Assembly (NCBI GenBank): GCA_020809425.1
Contig: JAGGDC010000005.1
Span: forward strand, 1 to 64,000
Length of the DNA: 64,000 nucleotides
Origin: Candidatus Synoicihabitans palmerolidicus
Lineage (GTDB): Bacteria > Verrucomicrobiota > Verrucomicrobiia > Opitutales > Opitutaceae
Direction of reading: 5' to 3'
The notes under the pieces are model-generated. The model searched no databases. It saw nothing but the letters and a program-made list of their open reading frames with translations, and was not told where the DNA came from. Position 1 is the stretch's first letter. Every line of letters begins with the position of its first letter. The translations under genes were made by a program, and so were the position numbers. Of the stretch, positions 21,807 through 30,666 are shown piece by piece.

Positions 21807-22250
21807 TTATTCCTCCTTGGCCTCGTGATGGTAAACGTCCCACCCGAGGTCGCGGCCAAAGGCCTCACGCAAAATATCAGCCGTACTCGACGCATTCCTG
21901 ACCACGTGATGTTCAAACCCGTGCTCACACACGTGATGCATCAGCTTTTGCAGTTTGGGCACGTGCGCCACGGCGCGGTTGCCAAAGGTCGAAATCGGAT
22001 CGTCCGTAAGATTCCCCTCCCCGACGTAAGCGCGAATCACGCCGGCAGTGTCGTTCGTCGTAATCCGACCAAAGGTCAGAGGCGACGCCGGGGTGCGGCC
22101 GTCGAGCGCGCCCCCACGTATTCTCCACGCCCAGCGTGGAACCCAATATCGAAGCATTCAGCACCTTCACATTCACATCGGGCAGAAACGATTTGGCCCA
22201 ATTGCCACAGTAAAAAAGCACACACTTGTCGGGGTCAGTCCCGAATGGCA
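21807..22250 (-). pseudogene. L-fucose/arabinose isomerase-family protein, C-terminal remnant
   Basis: About 148 codons of the C-terminal domain of the L-fucose isomerase family: DKCVLFYCGNWAKSFL, STLGVENTWG, then after one extra G near 22120 ALDGRTPASPLTFGRI and GFEHHVVRNASSTADI. The metal-binding first two thirds are missing, because the IS4 element begins at about 22251. The stop at 21807 lies just before the transketolase ribosome site, so the genes were co-transcribed. An aldose-ketose isomerase of fucose or a related deoxysugar fits the locus. Confidence 0.8.
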
Positions 22251-23706
22251 CTTAGTTAAGGGGTCTATTCGTCTATTTTAGTAGCCGTGATTTGGATACG
22301 CGCATGTGCCGCCGAGGCTTGGTCATCAGTTGGTAGACTTTGGGCCTTCGTTTGACGGCGCGTGGTTCACTGCGATGCGGGCGTTAGGGCACCGGGTCGG
22401 CGGCCAATGCGAGGAGCAGATCTTCGAAGCGTTGGTTCGCTTCGCGCGCACTGCCTGAGAGCAGGTGGGCGAACGCCCGCAGCGTGCTGATGGTGCCTTG
22501 GAAAGACAGGCGCATTGGTGCCACGTCATGCTGGCGTGCGGCTTCGAGCAGGCGCACCAAGTTGTAGGCGATGGCCTGCAAGTGGATTTCCTTTGCGATC
22601 ATCGCCGGGGTGCGCGTGCGTAGCACGTCGAGTCCGAGGGTCGTCGTGATGTCCCGGAAGTTCAGTTCCACCTGCCAGCGGCGCAGGTAGAGTTGGGCAA
22701 TGGCCGCGTCGGATACTTTTCTTCATCGAGCAGCGTGGTCACCACCGCGATGTGCTGGGTGCGGAAGCCGCGCACCTCGGTTCGAAAGCGCACCACACGC
22801 AAAGTCAGGCTCTCAGGCAGTTCGTTCCACAAACATTTTTCCCACCGGCCCTGTCGCTGGGGTTTGGGCCAGCAGATTTTGCCGGTGCCTGTCCGACGCG
22901 ATTGATGCAAGCGCATCACCACATCCACACCCTTGCGTTGCAAAAAGCTGATGAAAATCTAGTTGCAGAACCCGCGATCAGCCAGGAGCACCTCTCCCCT
23001 GTGCACCCAACCGATCAATTGGCGCGCCAGCGGGGCCTCACTCGCCTTCCATGAGGACAGGACGAACTTCACCAAATGGCCGGTTGCCAGGGAGCACATT
23101 CCCACCATCTGGCCGGTGAGGAAACCGCATCCTTTGCGCTGGCACCCCGCGTAAGGATAGACTTTCCGGTTGGCCGTGGTGTCGGGCATGGAAAGCCCGC
23201 CGCCATCGATCACCTTCACGTTGTGACCGAGCCAATGATCGGCCTCGCGAGTGCGTTGATGAGCCACCTCCACGAGACGGCTGAATACGGTGCGCCAGAC
23301 CGTGATCGGCAACCGCGCCCGGGCTTGGCAATAGCCACCGGTGGCATCGTCGACCGACGTCGCCGCCCCGGCCTGCAGATGCCATGCTTGCACCCAGCAA
23401 ACCGCATCGCGGCAGCTCGCACCACGCTGCAACACTTGCCCAAGAAACGCGCAAAAGGTCACCCAAGGCGTAAAGATCCGGTCCCGCTTACCGATGCCTG
23501 CAAATGTGCTCGGAGCCACAAAGCGCGCCACCAGCGCCGCGAGCCCATCGAGCTTAACCGCCCGCTCAATCAGTCTAGCGGCCGCACCATTGGAGCGTCT
23601 CCCACACAAGCGATGCGAAAACCCTGGCAGATACAACGTATTGATCTTCATGCAGTTGCACTACCAATAAGCCAGTATTCCGCAACCTATTATTAGGCAT
23701 TAACTT
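22251..23706 (-). mobile_element. IS4-family insertion sequence (inactive)
   Basis: Short imperfect inverted ends are visible: CTTAGTTAAGG near 22251 and, inverted, CTAAGTTAATGCC near 23706. The element carries one transposase gene on the minus strand. It lies between a 5'-truncated isomerase gene and a 3'-truncated PAS protein gene. No matching target duplication is seen, so adjacent DNA was probably deleted after insertion. Exact ends are uncertain by a few bases. Confidence 0.65.
22384..23651 (-). pseudogene. IS4-family transposase, broken
   Basis: From 23651 the protein shows the IS4 layout: an N-terminal helical region, KVIDGGGLSMPDT with the first catalytic Asp, and VLLADRGFCN with the second. 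A TAG at 22959-22961 follows in the same frame (FCN-stop-IFISFLQRKG). Near 22668 a base is missing before AIAQLYLRRWQVELNF, which holds the third catalytic Glu within the YREK motif; the terminal Lys of YREK is Thr here. The C-terminus ends at 22384. The two lesions make it inactive. Confidence 0.83.
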
Positions 23707-23730
23707 AGAAGGTTTGACGGACGATCAATC

Positions 23731-24802
23731 TCACGCAACCGCTCGCCTAACTAAGCGCCATTCGCCCCAGGGGTTTTCGCCATGGAAGTGGGAGAGAAAG
23801 CTGGTAAGATCACCGGCACATTCGGCGAGGTAACGAGTGAAGACGCCGATGTCGGGGTGATCTACGGGGTCACCCACGAGCTCCTGCCCTGCGGGGGAAG
23901 TCCATGCTCGACCGTCGATGAAATTGAGATCGAAGACGGCAAGTTCGCCGTCTGCGGCGAGACAGGACAGGCGGTCTTCGGCGACGACTCCCTGTTCTTC
24001 CATTTCTTTGCGTTCGGAGATATCGAGGTGGAAGCCAACGACTCGTTCAAGTTCGCCCTCGGTGTCGAAGTGTTGCACGCCGACGCTTTGGATCCACATC
24101 CAGTGTCCGCGGCGATGTCTCATCCGGAATTCGACGGAGTAGGTGCGTTGGGCGGAGCGTGTGTGGCGGCCGACCTGATCAGGAGCGGCGGCGGAATCGT
24201 CGGGATGGATAAGCTTCAGCCACGTGTCATGGAATTGGCGAGATCGGCGTCGGCGTAGCCCAGGAGGCGTTTCCACGCCGGGGAATAGTGAGTTTCGCTG
24301 GTGGAGAAATTGAGGTCAAAGAAGCCGGCGGCGTCGCTTTCGGCAAGCTGGGGCCACGCGTTTTGATGAGGACTAGGGGCGAACGGCGCGGTGGAATTGG
24401 GGCGAGACGTGGTGGTGTTTTTAGGCGCTATGTCGACGCGAGCAATCCAGGCAATATCGCGGCCGTGCGCGGCTTCCACAGAGACCCCCGCACCTCGATG
24501 CCCGCGGAATCCGCGTCGAGTTGAATGACGAGGGGGGCCCGCTGCTCGGAAGCGCTGACGGTCAGGACTTCCCATTGGGCGTCAAGAATATCGGGATCGT
24601 CGGAAGTGACTTCGAAGGCGAAAAGCGTGACGAAGGGCTTTTCGAGCATGGAAGCGGTATCGCAGAGCCAAAACGCGCCGGCGTGACGGTTAGCGCCAAC
24701 AATCATGCCAAATTCATCCAGCGTGAACAGGGCGCTGGCACCCAGTCGGCGGGCAGAGGCGGAGTCTGAGCGCGAAGAAGATGAGGAGGTCGATGAACTC
24801 AC
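23731..24802 (-). pseudogene. PAS-domain sensor protein, fragmentary
   Basis: Three successive frames encode parts of a cytoplasmic PAS protein. The first (24802 to about 24480) has FTLDEFGMIVGANRHAGAFW; the second (to about 24245) has AGFFDLNFSTSETHYSPAWKRLLGY; the third has LIHPDDSAAAPDQVGRH, RHRRGHWMWIQSVG and a PAC-like GFHLDISERKEMEE. It ends at 23731 with no transmitter domain, next to the IS4 end. It was probably the sensory half of a histidine kinase or a diguanylate cyclase. At least two frameshifts plus truncation. Confidence 0.75.
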
Positions 24803-24907
24803 GGATTGGACGTGGGGAAATCAACGAACGTTGATCCACTCAGAAATCTTAGGAGAATTGAGCGGAGCGCACAATGCTAAACCCCGGCCAACGGTAAGTG
24901 TCGTGGG

Positions 24908-25999
24908 TCAACCGCTCAGGGTAGCGGCAGACGCTTGGACCCGAGTGGCGGTGGGTGATTCACCATCGAGCCACCGTTGCACGCGCCCGGCGAGGAAGGA
25001 GATATAAGGAGTTTGGTCGTTGAGACAGGGGACGTGTTGGAAGCTTTCGCCTCCGGCTTTGATGAACTCTTCCTTGGCCTCGCCAGCAATTTCCTCGAGG
25101 GTTTCGAGGCAGTCGGCGACGAAGGCCGGGGTCATGACTACCATGCGTTTTTTCCCTTGGGCGGGGAACTCCTCGAGCACCTTATCGGTGTAGGGGGTGC
25201 ACCAAGGTTCGCCTGCGAGGCGAGATTGGAAGGCGATGGACCAGGAACCGTCGGGGAGTTGAGCTCGTTTGACGAAGGCGGCGGTGGTTTTGAGGACCTG
25301 AGCCTTATAGCACATCGAGTGAGCGGGGCTGCACGTGGAGCAGCAATCGGGGACCATCGTGCAATGAGCCTTGGAGGCGTCGCCGACGCGCAGGTGGCGC
25401 TCAGGGAGGCCATGGTAGGAGAAGAGGATGTGGTCGTAGGGGGCTTCGAAGTAGGGTCGGGATACTTCGTAGAGCGCCTCGATGTAGTCGTCGTCTTCGT
25501 AGAAGGGTTGAACGCTGGTGACTCTCATCGAGGGGGCAAATTTTGCGACGTCGGCGTAGACCTTTACCACGACAGTTTCCCACGAGGACATGGCATAGTG
25601 GGGGTATTGAGGGAAGAGGAGGACTTCGGTGATCCCGTCGTTCGCCATTTGGCGTACGACCGACTCGATGGACGGTGTGCGGTACCGCATAGCCAAGTAG
25701 ACCGGAGTGGCATCACCGAGCGTCGCAGCCAGTTTATCCCGGACGGCCTGGGAGGTGACGACGAGCGGAGAGCCCGCCTCAGTCCACACCTCTTTGTAAG
25801 CTTCGGCGGATTTGGGAGCGCGGAAGCGCGTGATGATTTGATTGACCAAGAAGCGCCGCGCCGCGCCGCAGCTTGGCCGGTCGATCACGCGTTCATCGCC
25901 CAAGAATTCGCGCAGGTAGGTGCGCACGTCAGGGACGGCGGTGGAATCGGGGGATCCAAGATTTACGAGCAGAACGGCGCGAGTGGACATAGAACGCAT
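24908..25999 (-). CDS. hemH: Ferrochelatase
   Basis: Intact, 363 codons. Ferrochelatase inserts iron into protoporphyrin IX (or coproporphyrin III) in the last steps of haem synthesis. Visible features: the N-terminal VLLVNLGSPDS, the catalytic His in FSYHGLPERH near residue 200, and the C-terminal TPAFVADCLETLEEI with its conserved Glu residues. A Cys cluster (CCSTCSPAHSMC) follows the HGLPERH region, as in some bacterial homologues. Start is ATG 25999 or ATG 25990 (MSTRAV); neither has a strong ribosome site. It stands alone between two damaged regions. Retention fits respiratory metabolism and the cytochrome gene at the right edge. Confidence 0.95.
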   Translation of the reverse strand: MRSMSTRAVLLVNLGSPDSTAVPDVRTYLREFLGDERVIDRPSCGAARRFLVNQIITRFRAPKSAEAYKEVWTEAGSPLVVTSQAVRDKLAATLGDATPVYLAMRYRTPSIESVVRQMANDGITEVLLFPQYPHYAMSSWETVVVKVYADVAKFAPSMRVTSVQPFYEDDDYIEALYEVSRPYFEAPYDHILFSYHGLPERHLRVGDASKAHCTMVPDCCSTCSPAHSMCYKAQVLKTTAAFVKRAQLPDGSWSIAFQSRLAGEPWCTPYTDKVLEEFPAQGKKRMVVMTPAFVADCLETLEEIAGEAKEEFIKAGGESFQHVPCLNDQTPYISFLAGRVQRWLDGESPTATRVQASAATLSG

Positions 26000-26157
26000 T
26001 GATCAGGCTGGGGCGGCGGTTGTCAAACGGAGGTGTCTAATCGTGTTTTATACGTATTGCCGGATGGAAAAATGAAGTAACATCCCATCATCGACAAAAC
26101 GGGGGATGTGGGGTCTGATGACAGAACCCTTTTTTAGTTAACCTCTTGATAGTAACC

Positions 26158-27400
26158 CATGGTCTTTTGTTTTAGGAATGGGAACGAATGGCGCGCAGGG
26201 AGATATGCGTGGAATGTTGGCAGGATTCGAAGACGTGCGGCAGGGGCCGCTCGGGCCAGTGTTGGGCGCAGACGCGCAGCAGGACTCTGCGCAAGAGGGC
26301 GCAGGTTGGCCAGGGCGTTGATGTTGCGGGTACGCGAGTGGTCTTCGCGCCAGCAGGCGTCGCGGCGCCAGTGGTTGCGGATCTCCACTCCGCCCCAGTG
26401 CCCGCGGATCAAGGCGAGCATTTGCGCAGGGCTGCGTTCTGCGGGTGCCAGGCTGCTGGCGTAGGCGCGTTGCTCGCAACTTTCGGTGAGGTCGCGTTTT
26501 CGCACCGTGGTTTTGTCCACGAGCACCAGGCTGTGCAGCCCGGGGTAGTCGGCTTGCGAGGGCGTGGCCACCACCACGGACACCCGCCAGGTGGTCACGC
26601 GGTCCCGACTCGGATCGGTCAGCTCAAAAAAGGGGGTGGAACGGTCCGGGCGCGCTGCACCAGCGCGCTCAGCTGGGGTTGGTTGCCTTTGATCTGGGGC
26701 ACATACTCGCCGCCTTTTCCCACGATGGTGCGGGCCTGCTCGCGGGTGGCGTGCAAGGCGTCGCCGGTGTGACGATCTGCTCGTCCAACGACGCGGCGGC
26801 CAACACCTCACCGGCGCGGGCCTGTTCACTGCGCGAGGTGTTTGCCTTTTGATCGACGATGGCCAGGGCGACCGGCGCGCCGGTGTCGGCCTCGACCAGG
26901 CTGAGCACCCCGACCGCGTCGCGGATAAACTTTCCGTCCAGGGCGAGCGCTCCGGGCAGGGCACTGGCGTGGGCTGTGAGCCAGCGGTTGTGAGGGCCTG
27001 GGCAAAGGTCTCCGGATCGAGCCGGGTGAGCACGTCGTAAAACACGCTGTAACTGGGGGCCAGGCGGACCTTTTTGCCGGCCTCACGGGGCAGGGCCAGG
27101 GCGAAGCGCTGGTCTTGGTCGAGCAGGTTGGCCATACGAGCGATTGACGCGATGTCGCGCCGGCCGACCAGCAGCGCGAGCGCCACGATGCCAAGAACCG
27201 GACCGATCTTGAAGCGGGTGTTGTTGGCGCGCGGATCGGGCACGCCGCACCGGGCCTCCAACAGAGAGGGCAACGGGCCGTTTTTGAGCGGCAGGGTGCC
27301 GGTGGGCGCGCGGCGCAGTCCCGCCCAGTAGTCCTCGGGCAAAGCGGGGTCGGGGGCGCTCAGCAGGGCCTTGGCCGAGGGGTGCAGGGGCCGCAGCAGC
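26158..27400 (-). pseudogene. ISAs1-type transposase, copy 1, multiple frame changes
   Basis: The N-terminal part (PEDYWAGLRRAPTG, GVPDPRANNTRFKIGPVLGIVALALL, DIASIARMANLL) is the ISAs1 H-repeat-like region. The DDE core, ALALDGKFIRDAVGVLSLVE and AIVDQKANTSRSEQ, lies in a second frame, IVTGDALHA through YVPQIKGNQPQL in a third, and FFELTDPSRDRVTTW to the C-terminus in a fourth segment after a C5T6 run. Each break is a one-base shift. All are also present in copy 2, so they predate the duplication of the element or are inherent to it. Confidence 0.8.
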
Positions 27401-27982
27401 CACAGGTGCTTGGGGTTTGCCGTGCTCGCGGTAAAAGTCGCCTCGGTGCCGTTCGTAACCCTGGCTGGTCCCGACCGGCTCCCACGCGGAGGCCTTGTAG
27501 CACGTGCCTTGGTAGGCCTCCGGGTCGGTGCAGGTCTCGGCTAGCAGCGACCGATAGCCGAAGCGTTCCTGCCAATGGCCCGGCAACGTGCGCACGGCCG
27601 CAGCGAGCACCTGGGTGGCGAAATGAGGCTCCTCGCCGCGCTTGGTAAGCAGTAGAAAGCGGCGGTTTTGCACCACCAGGGAAAGCCGCTCGACCCGGCG
27701 GGTCGCATCCCAGCCCACCCACCGGTCCCGGTCCTTGAGCGCGTAGCAGGCCGGACCCCACGCCAGCAGCGCCACACCGCCCGCCCCCCCTCTTTCGACA
27801 ATCTGGCGCAGGTAATCGCCCACCGGATGCCCGGATCCCAAATAGGGCCGCTCGTGCAGCTGCGCGTCGAACCACTCCTGCTCGGCCGCAGTGGCCATGC
27901 GCACCTCCACGTTTCGATCCCAGTGCTTCTGCTCCGGGGTTGCGTTCGTCGCTTCCCTTTCCGTTTCACCTTTAGATTTCAT
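27400..27982 (-). pseudogene. DUF4338 (DruA-like) domain of the ISAs1 element, copy 1
   Basis: Starting at ATG 27982 (MKSKGETEREATN), about 190 codons match the DUF4338 pattern: RDRWVGWDATRR, LSLVVQNRRFLLL, ETCTDPEAYQGTCYKASAW and a final YREHGKP. The same domain occurs in DruA of the Druantia defence system and in many transposon-borne proteins. After HGKP the homology (KHLWLLRPL, then PEDYWAGL of the transposase) continues in the +1 frame at an AAACCCCAAG run, so domain and transposase look like one polypeptide split by a frame change. The other copy has the same split. Role unknown; DNA binding for transposition is inferred. Confidence 0.75.
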
Positions 27983-28134
27983 CCCACTGAAACAGATCGA
28001 AAATCGGCCAAATGGTTTAGCTCAAAGTTACACCGCTTACCTGCAATCACTTCACCCGTCACGGGACAAGACCATGCGCGAAGCCCTTCGGTGATCCGGT
28101 TGGGCATCGTGACGGAGTGATTTTGGTGATAACC

Positions 28135-29634
28135 TCAGGCCGCTTGGGCCAGTGGCGGCTGGTCGGCCAGCGTCTGGCGATCAGCCAGAGGTTGTGGCCG
28201 AGGACGCTCCATGCTATCGTTAAACAGCGGTGCATAAAGCCCTTGGCTCGCAAACGCTTGCCTTGACGCTGCTTGAGGATGGCAATGCGGGCCTCAGTCG
28301 AGGCCCGGCGGCGTTGCAATTGGACGAACTTTGGTTCCGTCATACGTTGCTTCAGTTCTGGAAGATAGCGCGGGCAGGTCGCGTCGTAGATGCTCGCAGC
28401 GGCCAGAATCTGACGCATCCGCTTGGTCGAGAAGCCCCGGTCGGTGCCCGCGGCGGTGACCGGCGTGCTCACGTCGAACTGATTCTGACGATCAAAGCTT
28501 TCGCTCAACTGGCGCCATTCGGCGGGGGCAGCCTGCTGATACATCTGCCAGTTGTTGATCAATCCGGTCGCGTTCTCACTGATCATCGCGGTGTTACCAA
28601 ATTCGAGTTCGCCCGATGCCTTGCCTCTGACCAGCACCTGCACATCGGGCTCATACACGCGGAGGATCTTCTCGGCACTGGGCACGGCGCGCGCGCCGAT
28701 GATGCGTTCGTGGGCCTGGTTGATCGTTGCGGGCATCTGAGCCAACATCGCGTCGATGCGTTCGACGATGCGAGCGGCCTGTCGCGCGGAGGTGTGGGTC
28801 GACGCATACTCTTGGTCCAGGCGGTCGCGGTGTCGCTGGGCGTGTTCATCGATGGTGCGCAACAGTCGCTTCATCTTGCGTAGCACCTGCTTGCGCGCTC
28901 GTTTGGCATTCGCACGCCGTCGGGTGTGCGTCATCTCAATGCACAGCCGGTTCATCTGTCGGGCGAAGACCTCCGGCTCCGCCGGCATGCGTGCACGCAT
29001 GCCGGCCCGGCGGATCAGAATCACCGCCTTGAGCAGGGTTCGGCTCACATCGCGCAGCAGCACCCAATCCACCGGAAAGTGGATGTTAGTGGGCAAGCAC
29101 GTCGAGTCCACCAGGCACGTCTCCATCGACTGCGGCTCGGCCAGACCGAGTTCGGCCGCCCGGTCCGCCTCAGCGACCATCTCGATACAACACCTGACCC
29201 ATCCACCGCACCGGTTCGGCGGTAAAGCACTGCGAAGCTCGCTCCAACACGCTCTTGGAAACGCCCTTGATGCCCTCAATCGTGCGCACCCCGCAGAAGT
29301 CGGCCAGCAAGTCGCTCGATGCAATCGTGCGCGAGAGTTGCCGAAAAGGCATGTTTCCCAAAAGCATACGCAACACATTCACCCGCAGCGCCTTGCGCGC
29401 GAACTCCAGGCGACGGCGCAGCTGCCCGGCGTCGACCGACTCGAAGCCCACCCGCGCGAAGTCCATCGCCATCGATTCAAGGTGGCTGGCTCGCCGCACT
29501 CGGTCCACCGCATCGAGCTGCTCTCGAAACTGCCCGTAATCTTTGTTCGACCCGACAGTCGTAAGCGCTGGACGCAGCCAGCGCTGCAGGGCAATTTCAT
29601 CTCCGACGGCTTTGTGTATTAGTTTCACACCCAA
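28135..29634 (-). pseudogene. IS5/IS1182-like DDE transposase, copy A
   Basis: The N-terminal 150 codons (29170-29634) carry the helical domain with ASSDLLADFCGVRTIEGIKG. One extra base near 29187 shifts the frame inside the segment VRW...IEMVAEADRAAELG. The catalytic part then has CLVDSTCLPTNIHFPVDW (first Asp), GTDRGFSTKRM (second Asp), RRRASTEARIAIL (likely Glu) and LGHNLWLIAR. A last shift near the end displaces the natural C-terminus LADQPPLAQAA and its stop at 28135. Family naming is tentative; the DDE fold is clear. Confidence 0.75.
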
Positions 29635-29654
29635 TCATAGACGCCGTTTTTGGG

Positions 29655-29683
29655 CCTAAACCAGGATTTACTCCCGGTTTAGG
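29655..29683 (-). repeat. Conserved leader hairpin of the IS5/IS1182-like element, copy A
   Basis: On the plus strand CCTAAACC and GGTTTAGG form a perfect 8-bp stem around a 13-base loop. The same structure sits before the transposase gene in copy B (52063-52091), where the third pair is G-C instead of T-A. This copy ends 5 bases before the ksgA ATG, so its arm also overlaps the likely ksgA ribosome site. Confidence 0.65.
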
Positions 29684-29688
29684 CTTCT

Positions 29689-30543
29689 ATGCCGTCACAT
29701 AAATACCGGTCAATGCCGCTTACGCCCAGCCAAACTCGCCACATACTGCAGAGTCTTGCTCATCACCCACGCAAGAATCTGAGTCAGAATTTCCTGATTG
29801 ATGCCAATATCGTACAAAAATCCGTCCATTTGGCCGACATCACTCCAAGGGATACCGTGCTGGAAGTTGGTCCGGGCTTGGGCACGTTGACCAGCGCCCT
29901 CTTGACCGCCGGCGCGGAGGTTTGGGCCGTCGAATTTGATCCCAGATTAGCTGCGCACTTACAGGCGACGCTGCAACAGGTGCATCCCGACAATTTACAT
30001 CTACTGCAAGCTGATGCGCTGGATCACCCCCGCGCCGGCCTTCCGGTCGCAAAAGCTTCGGCAGGGTTTAAGGTGGTGGCCAATCTACCGTATGCCATTT
30101 CCACGCCATGGTTGGATCAAATTCTCTCAGGGCCCTTGCCTGCGCGCATGGTATTGATGCTCCAATGGGAAGCGACTCAACATTATATGGCGTCACCAGG
30201 CTCCAAGCAATTTGGTGCTATCTCGATTTTCTTGCAGTCCCTTTATCGCATCGCCCCCGGCCACAAAGTTCCCGCAGCATGTTTCCATCCGCGCCCCGAC
30301 GTTGAGTCCTACTTGCTCAACTTGATTCGCCAGCCAGAACCATTCAGATTTGACCGCGCTACCCACGACCTCATCCGCACTTGTTTTCAACAACGGAGAA
30401 AACAAATCGGAGCCTTGCTGAGAGGGAAACTGCCGGACAACGGACAAGAGTGGATCAGCAGCCTCTCCGCCGAAGGCTTGGACGCCAGAGCACGCCCCGA
30501 AGTAATTCCTGTGCTAGCGTGGCAGAGGCTGCGTGCTGCTTGA
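29689..30543 (+). CDS. rsmA: 16S rRNA dimethyladenosine transferase RsmA/KsgA
   Basis: Intact, 284 codons. The enzyme dimethylates two adjacent adenosines in the 3' hairpin of 16S rRNA during 30S maturation. Motifs: KNLSQNFLIDANIV near residue 30, VLEVGPGLGTLTSALL (SAM-binding motif I), AVEFDPRLA (motif II), VVANLPYAIST (the NLPY catalytic motif IV) and a C-terminal helical domain with FQQRRKQIGALL. ATG 29689 is preceded by TTTAGG at a usable distance; a second in-frame ATG at 29713 is possible. It is sandwiched between an old IS at its 5' side and an IS30 that begins 7 bases after its stop, yet remains whole. Confidence 0.95.
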   Translation: MPSHKYRSMPLTPSQTRHILQSLAHHPRKNLSQNFLIDANIVQKSVHLADITPRDTVLEVGPGLGTLTSALLTAGAEVWAVEFDPRLAAHLQATLQQVHPDNLHLLQADALDHPRAGLPVAKASAGFKVVANLPYAISTPWLDQILSGPLPARMVLMLQWEATQHYMASPGSKQFGAISIFLQSLYRIAPGHKVPAACFHPRPDVESYLLNLIRQPEPFRFDRATHDLIRTCFQQRRKQIGALLRGKLPDNGQEWISSLSAEGLDARARPEVIPVLAWQRLRAA

Positions 30544-30581
30544 AAAGCTCGCCGCAGTCCAACACTAGCGGAGGATTTGGA

Positions 30582-30666
30582 GTGGTGGCAAAACTACAAC
30601 GGCGCATCACCGCCAAGGAACGCGAGGCGATTTATGCCGGTTTGGCCCAGGGCAAAAGCGGCGCCC
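30582..30666 (+). pseudogene. IS30 transposase, N-terminal fragment (before nested IS3)
   Basis: A GTG start at 30582 follows a GGAGGA ribosome site. It encodes VVAKLQRRITAKEREAIYAG and then GLAQGKSGA, the DNA-binding start of IS30 transposases, and stops matching exactly where the IS3 inverted repeat begins. The rest of the protein is at 31979-32949. Confidence 0.8.

Larger units (their letters stand above)
26158..28076 (-). mobile_element. DUF4338-ISAs1 element, copy 1
   Basis: A 1.9-kb element ending in CATGGTCTTTT inverted repeats (26158 and 28076) that matches the element at 49476-51389 in opposite orientation. It carries, in transcription order on the minus strand, a DUF4338 (DruA-like) region and an ISAs1-type DDE region in different frames. 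No clear target duplication flanks it. One side enters the hemH upstream region, the other abuts the IS5/IS1182-like element at 28.1 kb. Confidence 0.82.
28135..29690 (-). mobile_element. IS5/IS1182-like element, copy A (divergent)
   Basis: This region is homologous to the elements at 52003-53833 and 61853-63667 but clearly more diverged. It includes the conserved leader hairpin at 29655-29683. The terminal AGAGCGTGTCC repeats of the other copies are not found here. On the upstream side, similarity ends right at the ksgA start, and on the other side the element abuts ISAs1 copy 1. I treat it as an old copy with eroded or lost ends. Confidence 0.65.
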
